From Devosia subaequoris (GTDB lineage: Bacteria; Pseudomonadota; Alphaproteobacteria; Rhizobiales; Devosiaceae), in assembly GCF_014197055.1 (NCBI RefSeq), contig NZ_JACIEW010000008.1, positions 99,809-163,808 on the forward strand: a stretch of DNA of 64,000 nt, written 5' to 3'. Shown here in pieces: positions 8,024 through 17,222 of the stretch. Each line of letters opens with the position of its first letter. The first letter of the stretch is position 1. The position numbers were made by a program, and so were the translations under genes. The notes beneath the pieces were generated by a model. It had not been told where the DNA came from. It worked only from the letters and a program-made list of their open reading frames with translations, and did no database searches.

Positions 8024-8699
8024 GGATGGTCAACTCCCCCTTGTTCAGCACCATGCGGGGATAGGGAAAGCGGTCAAGCAGTGGCAATTCATGGGTAGCC
8101 AGAATGATGGTGGTCCCCAATGTGCGGTTGAGCTCGGCGAACAGATGCACGAGGCGGCTCGAGAGATCGGGGTCGACATTGCCGGTGGGCTCGTCGGCCA
8201 GCAGCACCTTGGGCCGGGCAATGACGGCACGGGCAATGGCGGCGCGCTGTTTTTCGCCGCCAGAAAGCAGGGTGGGCGAAGCGTGCATGCGTTCGCCCAG
8301 CCCCACCCATTCGAGCAGTTCGATGACGTTGGGCCGGTATTCGCTTTCCGGTTGTCCCAGAACGCGCAGCGGCAGCGCCACGTTCTCGAACGTGGTCAGA
8401 TGGTCGAGCAGGCGGAATTCCTGGAACACGATGCCGATATGGCGACGCATCTGCAGCAGCCGATCCTGATCGAGATTGCCCACATCCTCGCCGAACATGG
8501 TCACCTTGCCGCGGCTGGGCTTGTTGGACAGCAAAAGCAGGCGCAACAGGCTGGTCTTTCCCGCGCCGGACGGACCGGTCAGAAAGTGGAACGAGCCTGG
8601 CTCGATCGAAAAGGTCAGGTCTCGGAGAATTTCAGGACCATTGCCATAGCGCAGGCCCACGTCGGAAAATTCGATCAAGAAGCAGTGCTCCCGGGTCAT
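8016..8699 (-). CDS. ftsE: Cell division ATP-binding protein FtsE
   Basis: ATPase subunit of the FtsEX divisome complex. Walker A GPSGAGKT, signature LSGGEKQR, Walker B LLADEPTGN and the H-loop ATHE are all intact, so it should be a working ATPase. The protein is about 227 residues from ATG 8699. However, FtsE proteins normally begin at 'MIEFSDVG'. A TTG codon at 8678 gives exactly that start, with GGGAG 9 bases upstream, whereas ATG 8699 has no visible ribosome site. I think TTG 8678 is the likelier true start. First gene of ftsE-ftsX; the promoter must lie in 8700-8886. Confidence 0.95.
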   Translation of the reverse strand: MTREHCFLIEFSDVGLRYGNGPEILRDLTFSIEPGSFHFLTGPSGAGKTSLLRLLLLSNKPSRGKVTMFGEDVGNLDQDRLLQMRRHIGIVFQEFRLLDHLTTFENVALPLRVLGQPESEYRPNVIELLEWVGLGERMHASPTLLSGGEKQRAAIARAVIARPKVLLADEPTGNVDPDLSSRLVHLFAELNRTLGTTIILATHELPLLDRFPYPRMVLNKGELTIHD

Positions 8700-8886
8700 C
8701 GGGCAATAAAAACGGTGCAAAAGCGAATCAGCTTTGGCCCATCATAGCAGCGCGACCCCGTCGACGCGGCATGCGGACCTCATTGGCCGGGGGAAAGCGG
8801 CACAAATTTGGTGATGTGCGGGGTTTGAGGAGTTTTAACTCCGGCAGGGGTAGGGTCGCACACCCGACCGGAAACCCGCGCGCCTG

Positions 8887-9801
8887 ATGATCATCACCTG
8901 CCCGCATTGCCAGACCAAATATCAAGTGACCTTCGAGGCCATTGGCTCGGCAGGCCGCAAGGTGCAGTGCGCGCAATGCCATCAGGCATGGAACCAGGGC
9001 GGTCAGTCCGAGGTGTCTGCCTCGCCGCCGGAAAATGAGACCGACGCGCCGGTCGATGACTTGGCAGAAGATGCGCTGGACGAGGTGATGAGCGCCGAGG
9101 AGAAGGCGGTGGCGGCCAAACGACCTGCCACCAGTTCACCGCCGCTCAATGGCTTGGCGGAGGGCATCGACCCGAAAGAACTGAAGAAGCGACAGCAGGA
9201 ATTTTCCCGCCGCCAGAACGCTATGACCTCCCGCCTGCCCCTGGCGCGATTGCGGCGCGGGGCGCGTATTGCGGGCGTGTTCCTGCTGGCCAGTATTGTT
9301 GGCGGCGCTTTTTTCGGTCGCATGCCGATTGTGGAGCACTATCCCGATCTGGCAGGGCTTTATGAATCGATCGGCCTGGGGGTCAATGTGGTGGGCCTCG
9401 AGTTTGCCGATCTCGAAACCCTCAAGGCGCTCTCGGGCGGCAATGATGTCCTGACGGTCTCGGCGCAGATCGTGGGGCGGTCCAACAGCCCTGTGCCTGT
9501 GCCACCGGTGGTGGTCAGCCTGCTCGATGAGACGGGGCAGGCGGTCTATGAATGGAGTGTTGCGCCACGGGTGCGGGACCTGATGGCTGGGGAACGCGCA
9601 ACCTTCAATACCAGACTGTCGTTGCCGCCCAGCGAAGCGGTCGCTGTGCGGCTGAGCTTTGCCGGGCGAGGCGCTAATGCAAGCGGGCGCAACCAGGCGC
9701 CACAACCGACCGGACAGGGCCAGGCGGCATCTGTCCCCGAAACACCCGCGGCTCCGGCCGCAGAGACACATGCGGTTCCGGCCGCCAGTGGCCAACACTA
9801 G
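8887..9801 (+). CDS. MJ0042-type zinc-ribbon membrane protein with DUF3426-like tail
   Basis: A 304-residue protein. The first 40 residues form an MJ0042 zinc ribbon with paired CPHC and CAQC knuckles. An acidic linker with many Glu/Asp follows, then one membrane helix (IAGVFLLASIVGGAFFG, near residue 128) and an exported beta-rich domain with a PPVVVSLLDETG segment typical of DUF3426. The last 40 residues are Pro/Ala-rich. Proteins of this plan are widespread in alphaproteobacteria beside ftsE/ftsX; the role is unknown. It diverges from ftsE and lies 10 bases before cpdR, so these two probably form one transcript. Confidence 0.88.
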   Translation: MIITCPHCQTKYQVTFEAIGSAGRKVQCAQCHQAWNQGGQSEVSASPPENETDAPVDDLAEDALDEVMSAEEKAVAAKRPATSSPPLNGLAEGIDPKELKKRQQEFSRRQNAMTSRLPLARLRRGARIAGVFLLASIVGGAFFGRMPIVEHYPDLAGLYESIGLGVNVVGLEFADLETLKALSGGNDVLTVSAQIVGRSNSPVPVPPVVVSLLDETGQAVYEWSVAPRVRDLMAGERATFNTRLSLPPSEAVAVRLSFAGRGANASGRNQAPQPTGQGQAASVPETPAAPAAETHAVPAASGQH

Positions 9802-9811
9802 GAGAGCAATC

Positions 9812-10219
9812 ATGGCTCGCATCCTCGTTGCCGAAGACGATCCGTCCGTTCGTGCCTTTGTCGTCAGTGCCCTGACCATGAAGGGTCACGAAGTGGTAGC
9901 AGAAGACGATGGTGGGCTGGCCGCTGAAACCATGGAGGCAGAGGGAGGCCGGTTCGATCTGCTGCTGACGGACATCAAGATGCCGGTCATGGATGGAATT
10001 GCGCTCGCGCTACAGGTGGGCGCGAGCTATCCCGACGTCACCATTCTGATGATGACCGGCTTTGCCGATCAGCGCGAGCGGGCGCATGGGCTCGACGCCC
10101 TGATCTATGATGTCATCGCCAAACCATTCACGCTGGTCGACCTGCTTGAAAAGGTCGATGATGCGCTCAACGGTCGACCGGTAGAAGTCGTGCCTCTGGC
10201 GCGGCGGTCGCTGCAGTAG
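9812..10219 (+). CDS. cpdR: CpdR-like single-domain response regulator
   Basis: A receiver-only response regulator of 135 residues. The acidic pocket (AEDD), phospho-acceptor Asp in LLTDIKMPVMDG, Thr in LMMTGFAD and Lys in IAKPF are all present. In Caulobacter and Rhizobiales, unphosphorylated CpdR acts as a ClpXP adaptor that drives cell-cycle proteolysis, and the CckA-ChpT relay controls it. The start ATG 9812 has AGGAGA upstream. The C-terminus is about 15 residues longer than in Caulobacter and ends RSLQ. Identification over other receiver proteins rests on the overall motif pattern and the adjacent MJ0042 gene. Confidence 0.88.
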   Translation: MARILVAEDDPSVRAFVVSALTMKGHEVVAEDDGGLAAETMEAEGGRFDLLLTDIKMPVMDGIALALQVGASYPDVTILMMTGFADQRERAHGLDALIYDVIAKPFTLVDLLEKVDDALNGRPVEVVPLARRSLQ

Positions 10220-10253
10220 CCGCCCAGGTCCTCACACCGAAGCTTTGAAAAGC

Positions 10254-11513
10254 TCAGGCCCAGTCGGGCACGCTGTCGAGCGCGATCAGCTCATCGAGCG
10301 ATTTGCGCGGACGGATGACATGCCAGCGCGGTCCGTCAACCAGCACCTCGGGGATCAGCGGCCGCGAGTTGTAGGTCGAAGCCATGACGGCGCCATAGGC
10401 ACCGGCGCTCATCACCGCGAGCAGATCGCCTTCTTCCACTCCGGCGATGGTGCGGTCCCTGGCCAGATAATCGCCGGTTTCGCAGACCGGGCCGACAATG
10501 TCACCGGTGATCGGCGGCAGGTTGGACGGGTTTACCGGCTGGATGTCGTGATGAGCCTCGTAAAGGGTGGGACGCAATAGATCGTTCATCGCCGCATCGA
10601 CGATAACGAAGTCCTTGTCGCCTTTCTTCACATATTCGACCCGGGTTACGAGAATGCCGGCATTGCCGACCAGCAGGCGTCCCGGTTCAATGACCAGCGC
10701 GCAATCCAACTGCCCGACCTTGTCGCGCACCACGGCGGCATAGGCTTCGGGGTGCGGTGGAGCTTGCTGATCATGATCATAGGGGATGCCAAGCCCCCCC
10801 CCGACATCGATATGCTCGATCTGGTGGCCGTCGGCACGCAGTTCGGTGACCAGTTCGGCCATCAGGCCAAAGGCATTGTCGAAGGGCTCGAGATCGGTGA
10901 TCTGACTGCCGATATGCATGTCGACGCCCACCGCTTCGATATTGGGCAATTGCGCGATGCGACGATAGACTTCGCGGGCGCGCTTGTAGGAAATGCCGAA
11001 CTTGTTCTCGCTCTTGCCGGTAGAGATCTTGGCATGGGTACGCGCGTCGACATCGGGGTTAATGCGAACAGAGACCTTGGCCGTTAGCTCCATATCGGCA
11101 GCGACCATCGAGAGCCGTTCGAGCTCGGGCTCGCTCTCGACATTGAAGCACTTGATGCCGACTTGAAGGCCACGGCGCATTTCGGCAATGGTTTTGGCCA
11201 CGCCGGAAAAAACGATTTTCTCCGGAGCAAAGCCGGCGGCCAGCACGCGTTCGAGTTCGCCCAGCGAGACGACGTCAGCGCCACAGCCCTCAGAGGCCAT
11301 GAGCCTGAGTACCGCCTGGTTGGAATTGGCCTTCATCGCATAGGCAATCAGCGTCGGAATGCCCTCAAAGGCGTCACGCACCACACGAACATGCCGGCGC
11401 AGCGTGGCGCTAGAATAGACATAGAATGGCGTGCCCACCTTGTCGGCGAGGTCGTTGATATTGACGTCTTCGGCGAAAAGCACGCCGTCGCGATGATTGA
11501 AGTGATGAACCAC
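10254..11513 (-). CDS. lysA: Diaminopimelate decarboxylase
   Basis: Last step of lysine synthesis, decarboxylating meso-diaminopimelate with PLP. The 419-residue protein has the PLP lysine in AYAMKANSN, the glycine-rich phosphate loop HIDVGGGLG, and the catalytic GPVCETGD motif in the C-terminal barrel. The start codon is GTG at 11513; the usual N-terminal sequence HHFNHRDGVLFAEDV fits it. Only a weak GGGG lies upstream. Rhizobial lysA usually follows argH and a small lipoprotein (lptM); here a ChaC-like gene is between and no lptM is visible. Convergent with cpdR. Confidence 0.96.
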   Translation of the reverse strand: MVHHFNHRDGVLFAEDVNINDLADKVGTPFYVYSSATLRRHVRVVRDAFEGIPTLIAYAMKANSNQAVLRLMASEGCGADVVSLGELERVLAAGFAPEKIVFSGVAKTIAEMRRGLQVGIKCFNVESEPELERLSMVAADMELTAKVSVRINPDVDARTHAKISTGKSENKFGISYKRAREVYRRIAQLPNIEAVGVDMHIGSQITDLEPFDNAFGLMAELVTELRADGHQIEHIDVGGGLGIPYDHDQQAPPHPEAYAAVVRDKVGQLDCALVIEPGRLLVGNAGILVTRVEYVKKGDKDFVIVDAAMNDLLRPTLYEAHHDIQPVNPSNLPPITGDIVGPVCETGDYLARDRTIAGVEEGDLLAVMSAGAYGAVMASTYNSRPLIPEVLVDGPRWHVIRPRKSLDELIALDSVPDWA

Positions 11514-11630
11514 ACTATGCCCCGTTGGGTCGTTACAGCCACCATGCGATCACCGGAGGTGAACGGATCGCCGACGCTGTCCTCGTTGCAGGCACCTCTA
11601 GTCCAGGCAGGATCAAAACGAAAGCCAGAC

Positions 11631-12350
11631 TTATCGATCTGCCTCATAAGCGGCTTCGATGCGTTCGGCGACCAGGTGCTGCAGTCGCCAGAGGTGGGGG
11701 TCGTGAATGCCCATCTGCTCGAGATGGTCGACCGTGGCGTGCAGATATTCGGCCATCGAGCCGCGGGTGCCAGTGGCGCGGGCCAGTACATCTGCGATTT
11801 CGGCTTCGGAAAGACCAGAAACATAGCGGCCGGAATTGCGGTCGATGCAGAAGGTCAGCGCCCGGATGACGCGTTCGCCGGTCCGCACCTTCACCCAGCG
11901 CGGTGGAAAGGCGGTGGGCACCCAGCCCATTTCGCGCTCGAAAAGCTTTATCAGGCATTCGTCTCGCCGGTCGGGCGGCAGGCGATAGAGCGCGCCCTTG
12001 CACGAGCCTCCACGGTCAAGCGCCAGCATCAGGCCGGGGTTTTCTTCGCTGCCGCGAAAACGGGTGTTCCACCCAAGGCAAAAGGCGCGATGCCAGCCAT
12101 GCAGCAGGCCGGTGCGCATTTCAATGTAGTCGCAGGCCGGTTTCCAGATCAACGAACCATAGGCGAAAACCCAGATTTCATCGTGATGATCGGGGCCGTC
12201 GAACAGGCGGGTGATGGTGGCCAGATGGTCTTCCGCAGTGGCCTCCCGCATGCCGGGTGGCGGGGCGGGGAGAGCTTCAAAGATCTCGTCTGGCTGGAGA
12301 TAGGCCACATGGCGCGCACTCAGGCGCATCTGTCGCGGGATACGCGTCAT
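11631..12350 (-). CDS. ChaC-like gamma-glutamylcyclotransferase (copy 2)
   Basis: A 239-residue protein with the ChaC signature AYGSLIWKP near residue 63, then GWHRAFCLG, a DRGGSCKGALYRL block, and an ALTFCIDR segment. It resembles the first copy (5180-5764) but carries a 45-residue N-terminal extension and a longer C-terminus. The aromatic CDYIEMRTG region is closer to classical ChaC than copy 1. It lies between argH and lysA on the same strand, an insertion into an otherwise familiar rhizobial order. Glutathione breakdown is family inference; the two paralogues may differ in substrate. Confidence 0.9.
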   Translation of the reverse strand: MTRIPRQMRLSARHVAYLQPDEIFEALPAPPPGMREATAEDHLATITRLFDGPDHHDEIWVFAYGSLIWKPACDYIEMRTGLLHGWHRAFCLGWNTRFRGSEENPGLMLALDRGGSCKGALYRLPPDRRDECLIKLFEREMGWVPTAFPPRWVKVRTGERVIRALTFCIDRNSGRYVSGLSEAEIADVLARATGTRGSMAEYLHATVDHLEQMGIHDPHLWRLQHLVAERIEAAYEADR

Positions 12351-12363
12351 TTCCGGCCCCTTA

Positions 12364-12386
12364 CCCTCTCCCGCATGGGGAGAGGA
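12364..12386. repeat. Short palindrome in chaC-argH gap
   Basis: CCTCTCCC and GGGAGAGG form an 8-base stem around a 5-base loop between argH and the ChaC gene. No T-tract follows on the minus strand, so it is a poor terminator. It resembles short interspersed palindromes common in Hyphomicrobiales genomes. Confidence 0.4.
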
Positions 12387-12409
12387 GGAGAGTGGCGCAA
12401 GTGCCGGGC

Positions 12410-13882
12410 TTACTCAACCCCACTGTCGCCGTGGCTGCCATGCTTTTTGGTCTTCAGCGGGCGCGGTTCATGGGTTTCGCCGGTCAGCGCGGTCTTCCAG
12501 CGGGCCGCCTGGGCCAGCACATTGGCCGGGGCGGTGCCGCCATAGGAGGCGCGGGCGGCCACCGAGGCCTCGACGGTGAGGACCTTGTGGATGCGGCTGT
12601 CGATGCGCTCATCGACCTGCTTGAAATCCTCGATGGTCAGGCCCTCGAGGCCACAGCCCTTCTGCTCGGCCATGGAAACAACCTGGCCGGTAATGTGATG
12701 GGCGTCGCGGAAGGGAATGTTCAACTCGCGCACCAGCCAATCGGCGACATCGGTGGCGGTGGAGAAGCCGGCGGAGGCCGAGGCATGCATCTTGTCGCGA
12801 TTGGGCTGCATATCGGTAACCATGCCGGTCATGGCCGCCAGTGACAGGGAGAGGGCGTCGAGCGCATCGAAGGCGACTTCCTTGTCCTCCTGCATGTCCT
12901 TGGAATAGGCCAGCGGCAGGCCCTTCATGACCACGAGCAGGGAATTGAGTGCCCCTAAAATGCGCCCGATCTTGGCGCGCACCAATTCGGCAGCGTCCGG
13001 ATTGCGCTTTTGCGGCATGATCGAGGAGCCGGTGGTGAATTTGTCGGATAGTTTGACAAAGCTGAACTGGGCCGAAGACCAGATTACCATTTCCTCGGCA
13101 AAGCGCGACAGATGCATGGCGCAGATCGCACCGGCCGACAGGGCCTCGAGAATGAAGTCGCGGTCAGAGACGGCGTCGAGCGAATTGGCGGTGGGCCGAT
13201 CAAAGCCCAATGCGGTCGCTGTCATCTCGCGATCGATCGGGTAGGGCGTGCCGGCCAGGGCCGCTGAGCCAAGCGGGCTCTCATTGAGGCGCGCGCGCGC
13301 ATCCTCAAGCCGTCCGGCATCGCGGCCCAGCATTTCGACATAGGCAAGCAGATGGTGTCCGAAGGTCACCGGCTGGGCGTTCTGTAGATGGGTAAAGCCG
13401 GGTAGAATGGTCTCGGCCTCTTCTTCGGCACGAGTCACCAGCGCAAGCTGCAGCGCTTTGATCTGACGCACCAGGGTGTCGATATAGTCACGCACATAGA
13501 GCTTGAAATCGGTGGCCACCTGGTCGTTGCGCGAGCGGGCGGTGTGCAGGCGTCCGGCCGCATCGCCGATTTTTTCGCGCAACCGGCTTTCGACATTCAT
13601 ATGGATGTCTTCGAGCGCCCGCGAGAATGTGAATTCACCGCGCTCGATTTCGGCCTGAACCTCGTCTAGACCGGCCAGGATTGCGTCGCGGTCGGACTGC
13701 GTCAGAATGCCCTTCGTGGCAAGCATTGTGGCATGGGCCTTCGATCCGGCAATATCCTGGCGGTAGAGGCGCTGGTCGAAGCCGATGGAGGCGTTGATTT
13801 CCTCCATGATGGCATCGGGCGCTCCGGCAAAGCGGCCGCCCCACATTTTGTTGCTCAGAGCCTTGTCCGACGGAGACACCAT
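12410..13882 (-). CDS. argH: Argininosuccinate lyase
   Basis: Final step of arginine synthesis, splitting argininosuccinate to arginine and fumarate. The lyase signature [12 protein letters not shown] is intact, as is the opening MWGGRF. From ATG 13882 the protein is 490 residues, somewhat longer than the usual 460-470. The excess is about 8 residues at the N-terminus and about 20 charged residues at the C-terminus ([15 protein letters not shown]). The open frame continues upstream to 14086 but runs into tlpA on the other strand. The ATG overlaps the divergent tlpA ATG within CCATGG. Confidence 0.96.
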   Translation of the reverse strand: MVSPSDKALSNKMWGGRFAGAPDAIMEEINASIGFDQRLYRQDIAGSKAHATMLATKGILTQSDRDAILAGLDEVQAEIERGEFTFSRALEDIHMNVESRLREKIGDAAGRLHTARSRNDQVATDFKLYVRDYIDTLVRQIKALQLALVTRAEEEAETILPGFTHLQNAQPVTFGHHLLAYVEMLGRDAGRLEDARARLNESPLGSAALAGTPYPIDREMTATALGFDRPTANSLDAVSDRDFILEALSAGAICAMHLSRFAEEMVIWSSAQFSFVKLSDKFTTGSSIMPQKRNPDAAELVRAKIGRILGALNSLLVVMKGLPLAYSKDMQEDKEVAFDALDALSLSLAAMTGMVTDMQPNRDKMHASASAGFSTATDVADWLVRELNIPFRDAHHITGQVVSMAEQKGCGLEGLTIEDFKQVDERIDSRIHKVLTVEASVAARASYGGTAPANVLAQAARWKTALTGETHEPRPLKTKKHGSHGDSGVE

Positions 13883-14543
13883 GGAAACTACCCGCTCAAA
13901 AGGCCCCCGATCCGCATTTGCCTGGGCCTTGCCCATTGCGGCGGGGGTGGTCGTTGTTGCTGGGTCTATAACGGCATGGCTGATGCTGGGCAATGCCGGG
14001 ACCGCCAATGAATGTCCGGTGCAGCAGGCGGCGGCCCGGATCATCGACGCGGCGGCAGTGGGTGAGCTGGCGGCGCTCAACGGCACGGGCGAGGGGCGTG
14101 GCTATGCCGACATGGCATTCAACGACGCAGCGGGAACGCCGATGAGCGTGGCCGATTTTTCCGGCAAGGCGCTGCTGGTCAATTTCTGGGCGAGCTGGTG
14201 CGTCCCATGCCGCGAAGAGATGCCGGCGCTCGATGCCATCGCCACCGAATACAATTCGGACCGCTTCATGGTGCTGCCGATCAATCTCGATATTGGCGAA
14301 AGCGGGTTGGAAAAAGCGCAGAATTTTCTGGATGAAGGGCAATTCGCCAACCTGCCGCTTTACGCCGACAGCACGTTTGCGGCGTTCGAGCGGCTCAAGC
14401 GCGAGGCCGTAGCCATCGGCCTGCCGGCAACCTTGTTGCTTGATCCGGAAGGGTGCGAGCTGGCGGTGCTGCAGGGACCGGCCGAATGGCACAGCGCGGA
14501 CGGCAGGGCGGTCGTTGAAGCCCTGATCGGTCTGCGCGGCTAG
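13881..14543 (+). CDS. tlpA: TlpA-family thiol:disulfide reductase
   Basis: A membrane-anchored periplasmic thioredoxin-fold protein of 220 residues. An N-terminal membrane helix ([17 protein letters not shown], about residues 12-32) is followed by an AhpC/TSA-like domain with active site WASWCVPC near residue 110 and the cis-proline loop IGLPATLL. TlpA reduces target cysteines, for example in cytochrome oxidase copper-site assembly. GGAG lies 5 bases before ATG 13881. The tlpA/argH divergent pair is conserved in Rhizobiales, but here the two start codons overlap, leaving no room for promoters between them. Confidence 0.93.
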   Translation: METTRSKGPRSAFAWALPIAAGVVVVAGSITAWLMLGNAGTANECPVQQAAARIIDAAAVGELAALNGTGEGRGYADMAFNDAAGTPMSVADFSGKALLVNFWASWCVPCREEMPALDAIATEYNSDRFMVLPINLDIGESGLEKAQNFLDEGQFANLPLYADSTFAAFERLKREAVAIGLPATLLLDPEGCELAVLQGPAEWHSADGRAVVEALIGLRG

Positions 14544-14622
14544 GCAACGCAGTCCGGGCGCTTGACGAATCCGGGGGCTGCGCTACTGCCTGTTGCTGTT
14601 TTTACTGGGAGTTCGTGCCACC

Positions 14623-15417
14623 ATGCGTCAGGCTCTTGTCACCTTGCTCAGCTCCCGGCGCTGGGAACAGACGATCATTGCCATCATCGTGCTCAACTCG
14701 ATCGTTTTGGGGTTGGAAACCGAGCCGGGCATCATGGCGGCCTACGGGCCGGTGCTGCACACCGTCGATGCGGTGATCCTGGGAATCTTCGTTATCGAAA
14801 TTGCCTTGCGCATCTACGCTTTCGGGCCGCGCTTTTTCCGCGATCCCTGGAGCCTGTTCGATTTTACCGTGGTGGCGATCGCGCTGGTCCCGGCGGCCGG
14901 GCCGTTCCAGGTGCTGCGGGCGCTGCGCATATTGCGGGTCTTGCGACTGATTTCGGTGATGCCGGCGCTGCGGCGCGTGGTGGGCGGGCTGATCGCGGCG
15001 CTGCCGGGCATGAGTTCGATCGTAGTCCTGATGGCCATGCTGTTTTATGTGGCCGCGGTGATGGCGACCAATCTGTTCGGCGACGCCTTCCCCGACTGGT
15101 TCGGGCATCTGGGCGCTTCGCTTTATACGCTGTTCCAGGTGATGACGCTGGAAAGCTGGTCGATGGGCATCGTGCGGCCGGTGATGGAGGCCTATCCTTA
15201 TGCCTGGATGTTCTTCGTGCCCTTTATCCTGCTCTCGACCTATGCGGTGCTGAATCTGTTTATCGGCGTGATCGTCTCAGCCATGCAGGAGGAAACCGAG
15301 GCCACAGCCACGGCGGACCGGCAAACGCTGCATGAAGATTCTGCGCTGATGCTCTCGGAGATCCGGGCCCTGCGCGAAGAGGTCAACGCGCTGCGCAAAC
15401 AGATCGACAGATCGTGA
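14623..15417 (+). CDS. Voltage-gated sodium channel, NaChBac type
   Basis: Single-domain six-helix cation channel of 264 residues that forms tetramers in the inner membrane. The S4 voltage sensor shows arginines at every third position (R99, R102, R105, R108). The pore loop carries the selectivity filter TLESWS at 175-180, which matches the bacterial sodium-selective TLESW sequence. S6 ends at about residue 225, followed by a C-terminal coiled coil (LSEIRALREEVNALRKQI) that drives tetramer assembly in this family. ATG 14623 was preferred over an upstream TTG (14593); GGGAG lies about 10 bases before it. A hairpin follows immediately. Physiological role unknown. Confidence 0.93.
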   Translation: MRQALVTLLSSRRWEQTIIAIIVLNSIVLGLETEPGIMAAYGPVLHTVDAVILGIFVIEIALRIYAFGPRFFRDPWSLFDFTVVAIALVPAAGPFQVLRALRILRVLRLISVMPALRRVVGGLIAALPGMSSIVVLMAMLFYVAAVMATNLFGDAFPDWFGHLGASLYTLFQVMTLESWSMGIVRPVMEAYPYAWMFFVPFILLSTYAVLNLFIGVIVSAMQEETEATATADRQTLHEDSALMLSEIRALREEVNALRKQIDRS

Positions 15418-15440
15418 AAAAGGCGGCCCGGAGGCCGCCT
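15416..15440 (-). terminator. Rho-independent terminator of ppa
   Basis: AGGCGGCC/GGCCGCCT form an 8-base perfect stem (15421-15440) with loop CGGA. On the minus strand it is followed by five T residues, so it should end ppa transcription. It abuts the stop codon of the convergent sodium channel gene. Confidence 0.8.
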
Positions 15441-15457
15441 TATGAAGAGATCTTCGA

Positions 15458-15988
15458 TCAGGCCTTCTTGGCCATTTCGATGCTATCGAGGATCACCTTG
15501 CGGGCCTCCTCGATGCCGCCTATGCGGTCGATACGGGCCCATTTGCCAGGCTCGAGATCCTTGTAGTGGGTGAAGAAGTGCTTGACGCGCTCGAGCTGGA
15601 TTTCGGGCATGTCGCCGATATCCTGGATGGCGTCATACATGCGGGTCAGCTTGGACACCGGCACGGCGATGATCTTTTCGTCCTGGCCGCCATCATCTTC
15701 CATGAACAGCACGCCGACCGGGCGCGAACGCACCACGGCGCCGGGCACCAGCGGACGCGAATTCATCACGATGACGTCGAGCGGATCGCCATCGCCACAC
15801 AGCGTATGGGGCACAAAGCCGTAATTGCCGGGATAGCGCATCGGCGTATAGAGGAAGCGATCGACGAACAGGGCGCCCGAATCCTTGTCGATCTCGTATT
15901 TGATCGGCTCGCCGCCCAGCGGCACTTCGATGATGACGTTGAGCTCGTCGGGCGGGTTCTTGCCGGTTGGGATCGCGTCAATATTCAT
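15458..15988 (-). CDS. ppa: Inorganic pyrophosphatase
   Basis: Hydrolyses pyrophosphate to phosphate in the cytosol and so pulls biosynthetic reactions forward. The 176-residue size fits the family I bacterial enzyme. The metal-binding signature DGDPLDVIV is intact, as is the substrate-binding KYEIDKDSG stretch. It stands as a single gene with its own terminator at 15416-15440. The start at 15988 fits the family N-terminus ([17 protein letters not shown]). Confidence 0.97.
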   Translation of the reverse strand: MNIDAIPTGKNPPDELNVIIEVPLGGEPIKYEIDKDSGALFVDRFLYTPMRYPGNYGFVPHTLCGDGDPLDVIVMNSRPLVPGAVVRSRPVGVLFMEDDGGQDEKIIAVPVSKLTRMYDAIQDIGDMPEIQLERVKHFFTHYKDLEPGKWARIDRIGGIEEARKVILDSIEMAKKA

Positions 15989-16096
15989 AGCTTCTACACT
16001 TGCCGAGAGAGGGGAGGGTGTTGCGGGCAGGTTCTGCCCATAATGGCTCTCAAAGGCAAGGGACTAATCCGCCGCACTGACTGTGCAGAGCGGGGT

Positions 16097-16546
16097 TTAT
16101 TTCACGATCAGCACCGGAATGGTGGCGCGCGCCAGCACCTCGGCGGCCTGGCTGCCCAGCAGCAGCCGGTTGAACCCACGCCGGCCATGCGAGCCCATGA
16201 CAATCAGGTCACAGCCTTTCTCCGACACGGTTTCGAGAATGCCATCGGCCGGGCGATGGCGCGGCAGGTGCAGGGTTTCGGCCGAGACGCCGGCTTCCTG
16301 AGCCTTGTGGCGGGCGGCGGCGAGCAGATTGGCGGCTTCGGTGGCATAGGCTTCTTCGAGCCGCGCCAGGATGGGCCCCGCATCAATCGTGCCAAAGCCG
16401 CCCGAGCCAATGCCGGTGGCGACCGGGTCGGTGGCGGTGAGAATGGTGAGGTTGGCGCCGTTCTGCCGGGCCAGGTCCAGGGCGGCGGCGAGCGCCTTGT
16501 TGCCAAGCTCGGAGCCGTCCGTTGCAATCAGCAGGTTCTTGTACAT
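16097..16546 (-). CDS. Universal stress protein, UspA family
   Basis: A 149-residue single Usp domain. The opening MYKNLLIATDGSELGNKAL and the nucleotide motif G-x2-G-x9-G-S (GSHGRRGFNRLLLGS) place it in the ATP-binding subclass. Usp proteins bind ATP and modulate stress survival; the exact target is unknown. GGAGA precedes ATG 16546. It stands alone between ppa and a divergent secreted-protein gene. Confidence 0.93.
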   Translation of the reverse strand: MYKNLLIATDGSELGNKALAAALDLARQNGANLTILTATDPVATGIGSGGFGTIDAGPILARLEEAYATEAANLLAAARHKAQEAGVSAETLHLPRHRPADGILETVSEKGCDLIVMGSHGRRGFNRLLLGSQAAEVLARATIPVLIVK

Positions 16547-16642
16547 GATGCCGTCTCCTTGTCCTGTTATTATAGCAGGTTCATCATGGCGGTGATTTGA
16601 TTTCGATCATGCCAAGATGTTTTCAATCAGGAGACTAGCTCA

Positions 16643-17212
16643 ATGGCCTTGTCTGTCATCCGCAATAGTATCGTGCCGGCTTTGCTTGCGGCCTTGGTCG
16701 TGTCGCCGGCCTTGGCCCAGTCCGGCTTCACCAGCGCCTATACCGATCTCGACCTGGACCAATGCCTGATCCTGGAGGCCGATGATTTCGGGGCGAGCTG
16801 GGCCTGTCCGGGCTATAAGGGTTATCCGCTGCTGGTGCAGGAGGGCGATCTGCGGTTTTCGCTCAGCTATGGTTTTGATGCCGATGAAAACGGGGTCGGG
16901 TTCCAGACTCTACCGCCGTTCAACTATCTGGGGGCAAAGCTGGAATGGCGGCTGTCCAATGCGCTTGGCCGCTGGTTCCCCATCGCCACCATCGTGCGCT
17001 ACCACACCGCCCATCCCGAAACCGGCGAAGATCATGGGCAGGTGCTGGTGGTCAGCCAGATTGCAGAGGGCAATAGCTGCCACATCGCCTATGTGGATGC
17101 CCGCGCCAATGCCAACGCCAATGAGTTGGCGCGGCAAGCGGCCGACAAAGCCGGCGATTTTGACTGCATGACCGACGAGATCGAGATTATCGGGGCGTTC
17201 GGGGGCTATTAG
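16643..17212 (+). CDS. Secreted protein of unknown function
   Basis: A 189-residue protein with a clear signal peptide (SIVPALLAALVVSPALAQ, cleavage likely after ALA at about residue 25). The mature part has four cysteines (in DQCLIL, WACPGY, NSCHIAY and DFDCM) that could form two disulfides, and is otherwise a mixed alpha/beta sequence ending in a Gly/Tyr tail. I recognise no domain. It starts with GGAG upstream of ATG 16643 and is convergent with the TerB-like gene. Periplasmic location is inferred from the signal sequence. Confidence 0.75.
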   Translation: MALSVIRNSIVPALLAALVVSPALAQSGFTSAYTDLDLDQCLILEADDFGASWACPGYKGYPLLVQEGDLRFSLSYGFDADENGVGFQTLPPFNYLGAKLEWRLSNALGRWFPIATIVRYHTAHPETGEDHGQVLVVSQIAEGNSCHIAYVDARANANANELARQAADKAGDFDCMTDEIEIIGAFGGY

Positions 17213-17222
17213 GTCCGCGCAT

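Noticed and set aside
11514..11630. Small lipoprotein gene (lptM) expected upstream of lysA
   Set aside because: No lipobox or signal peptide in any frame of this 117-base gap.
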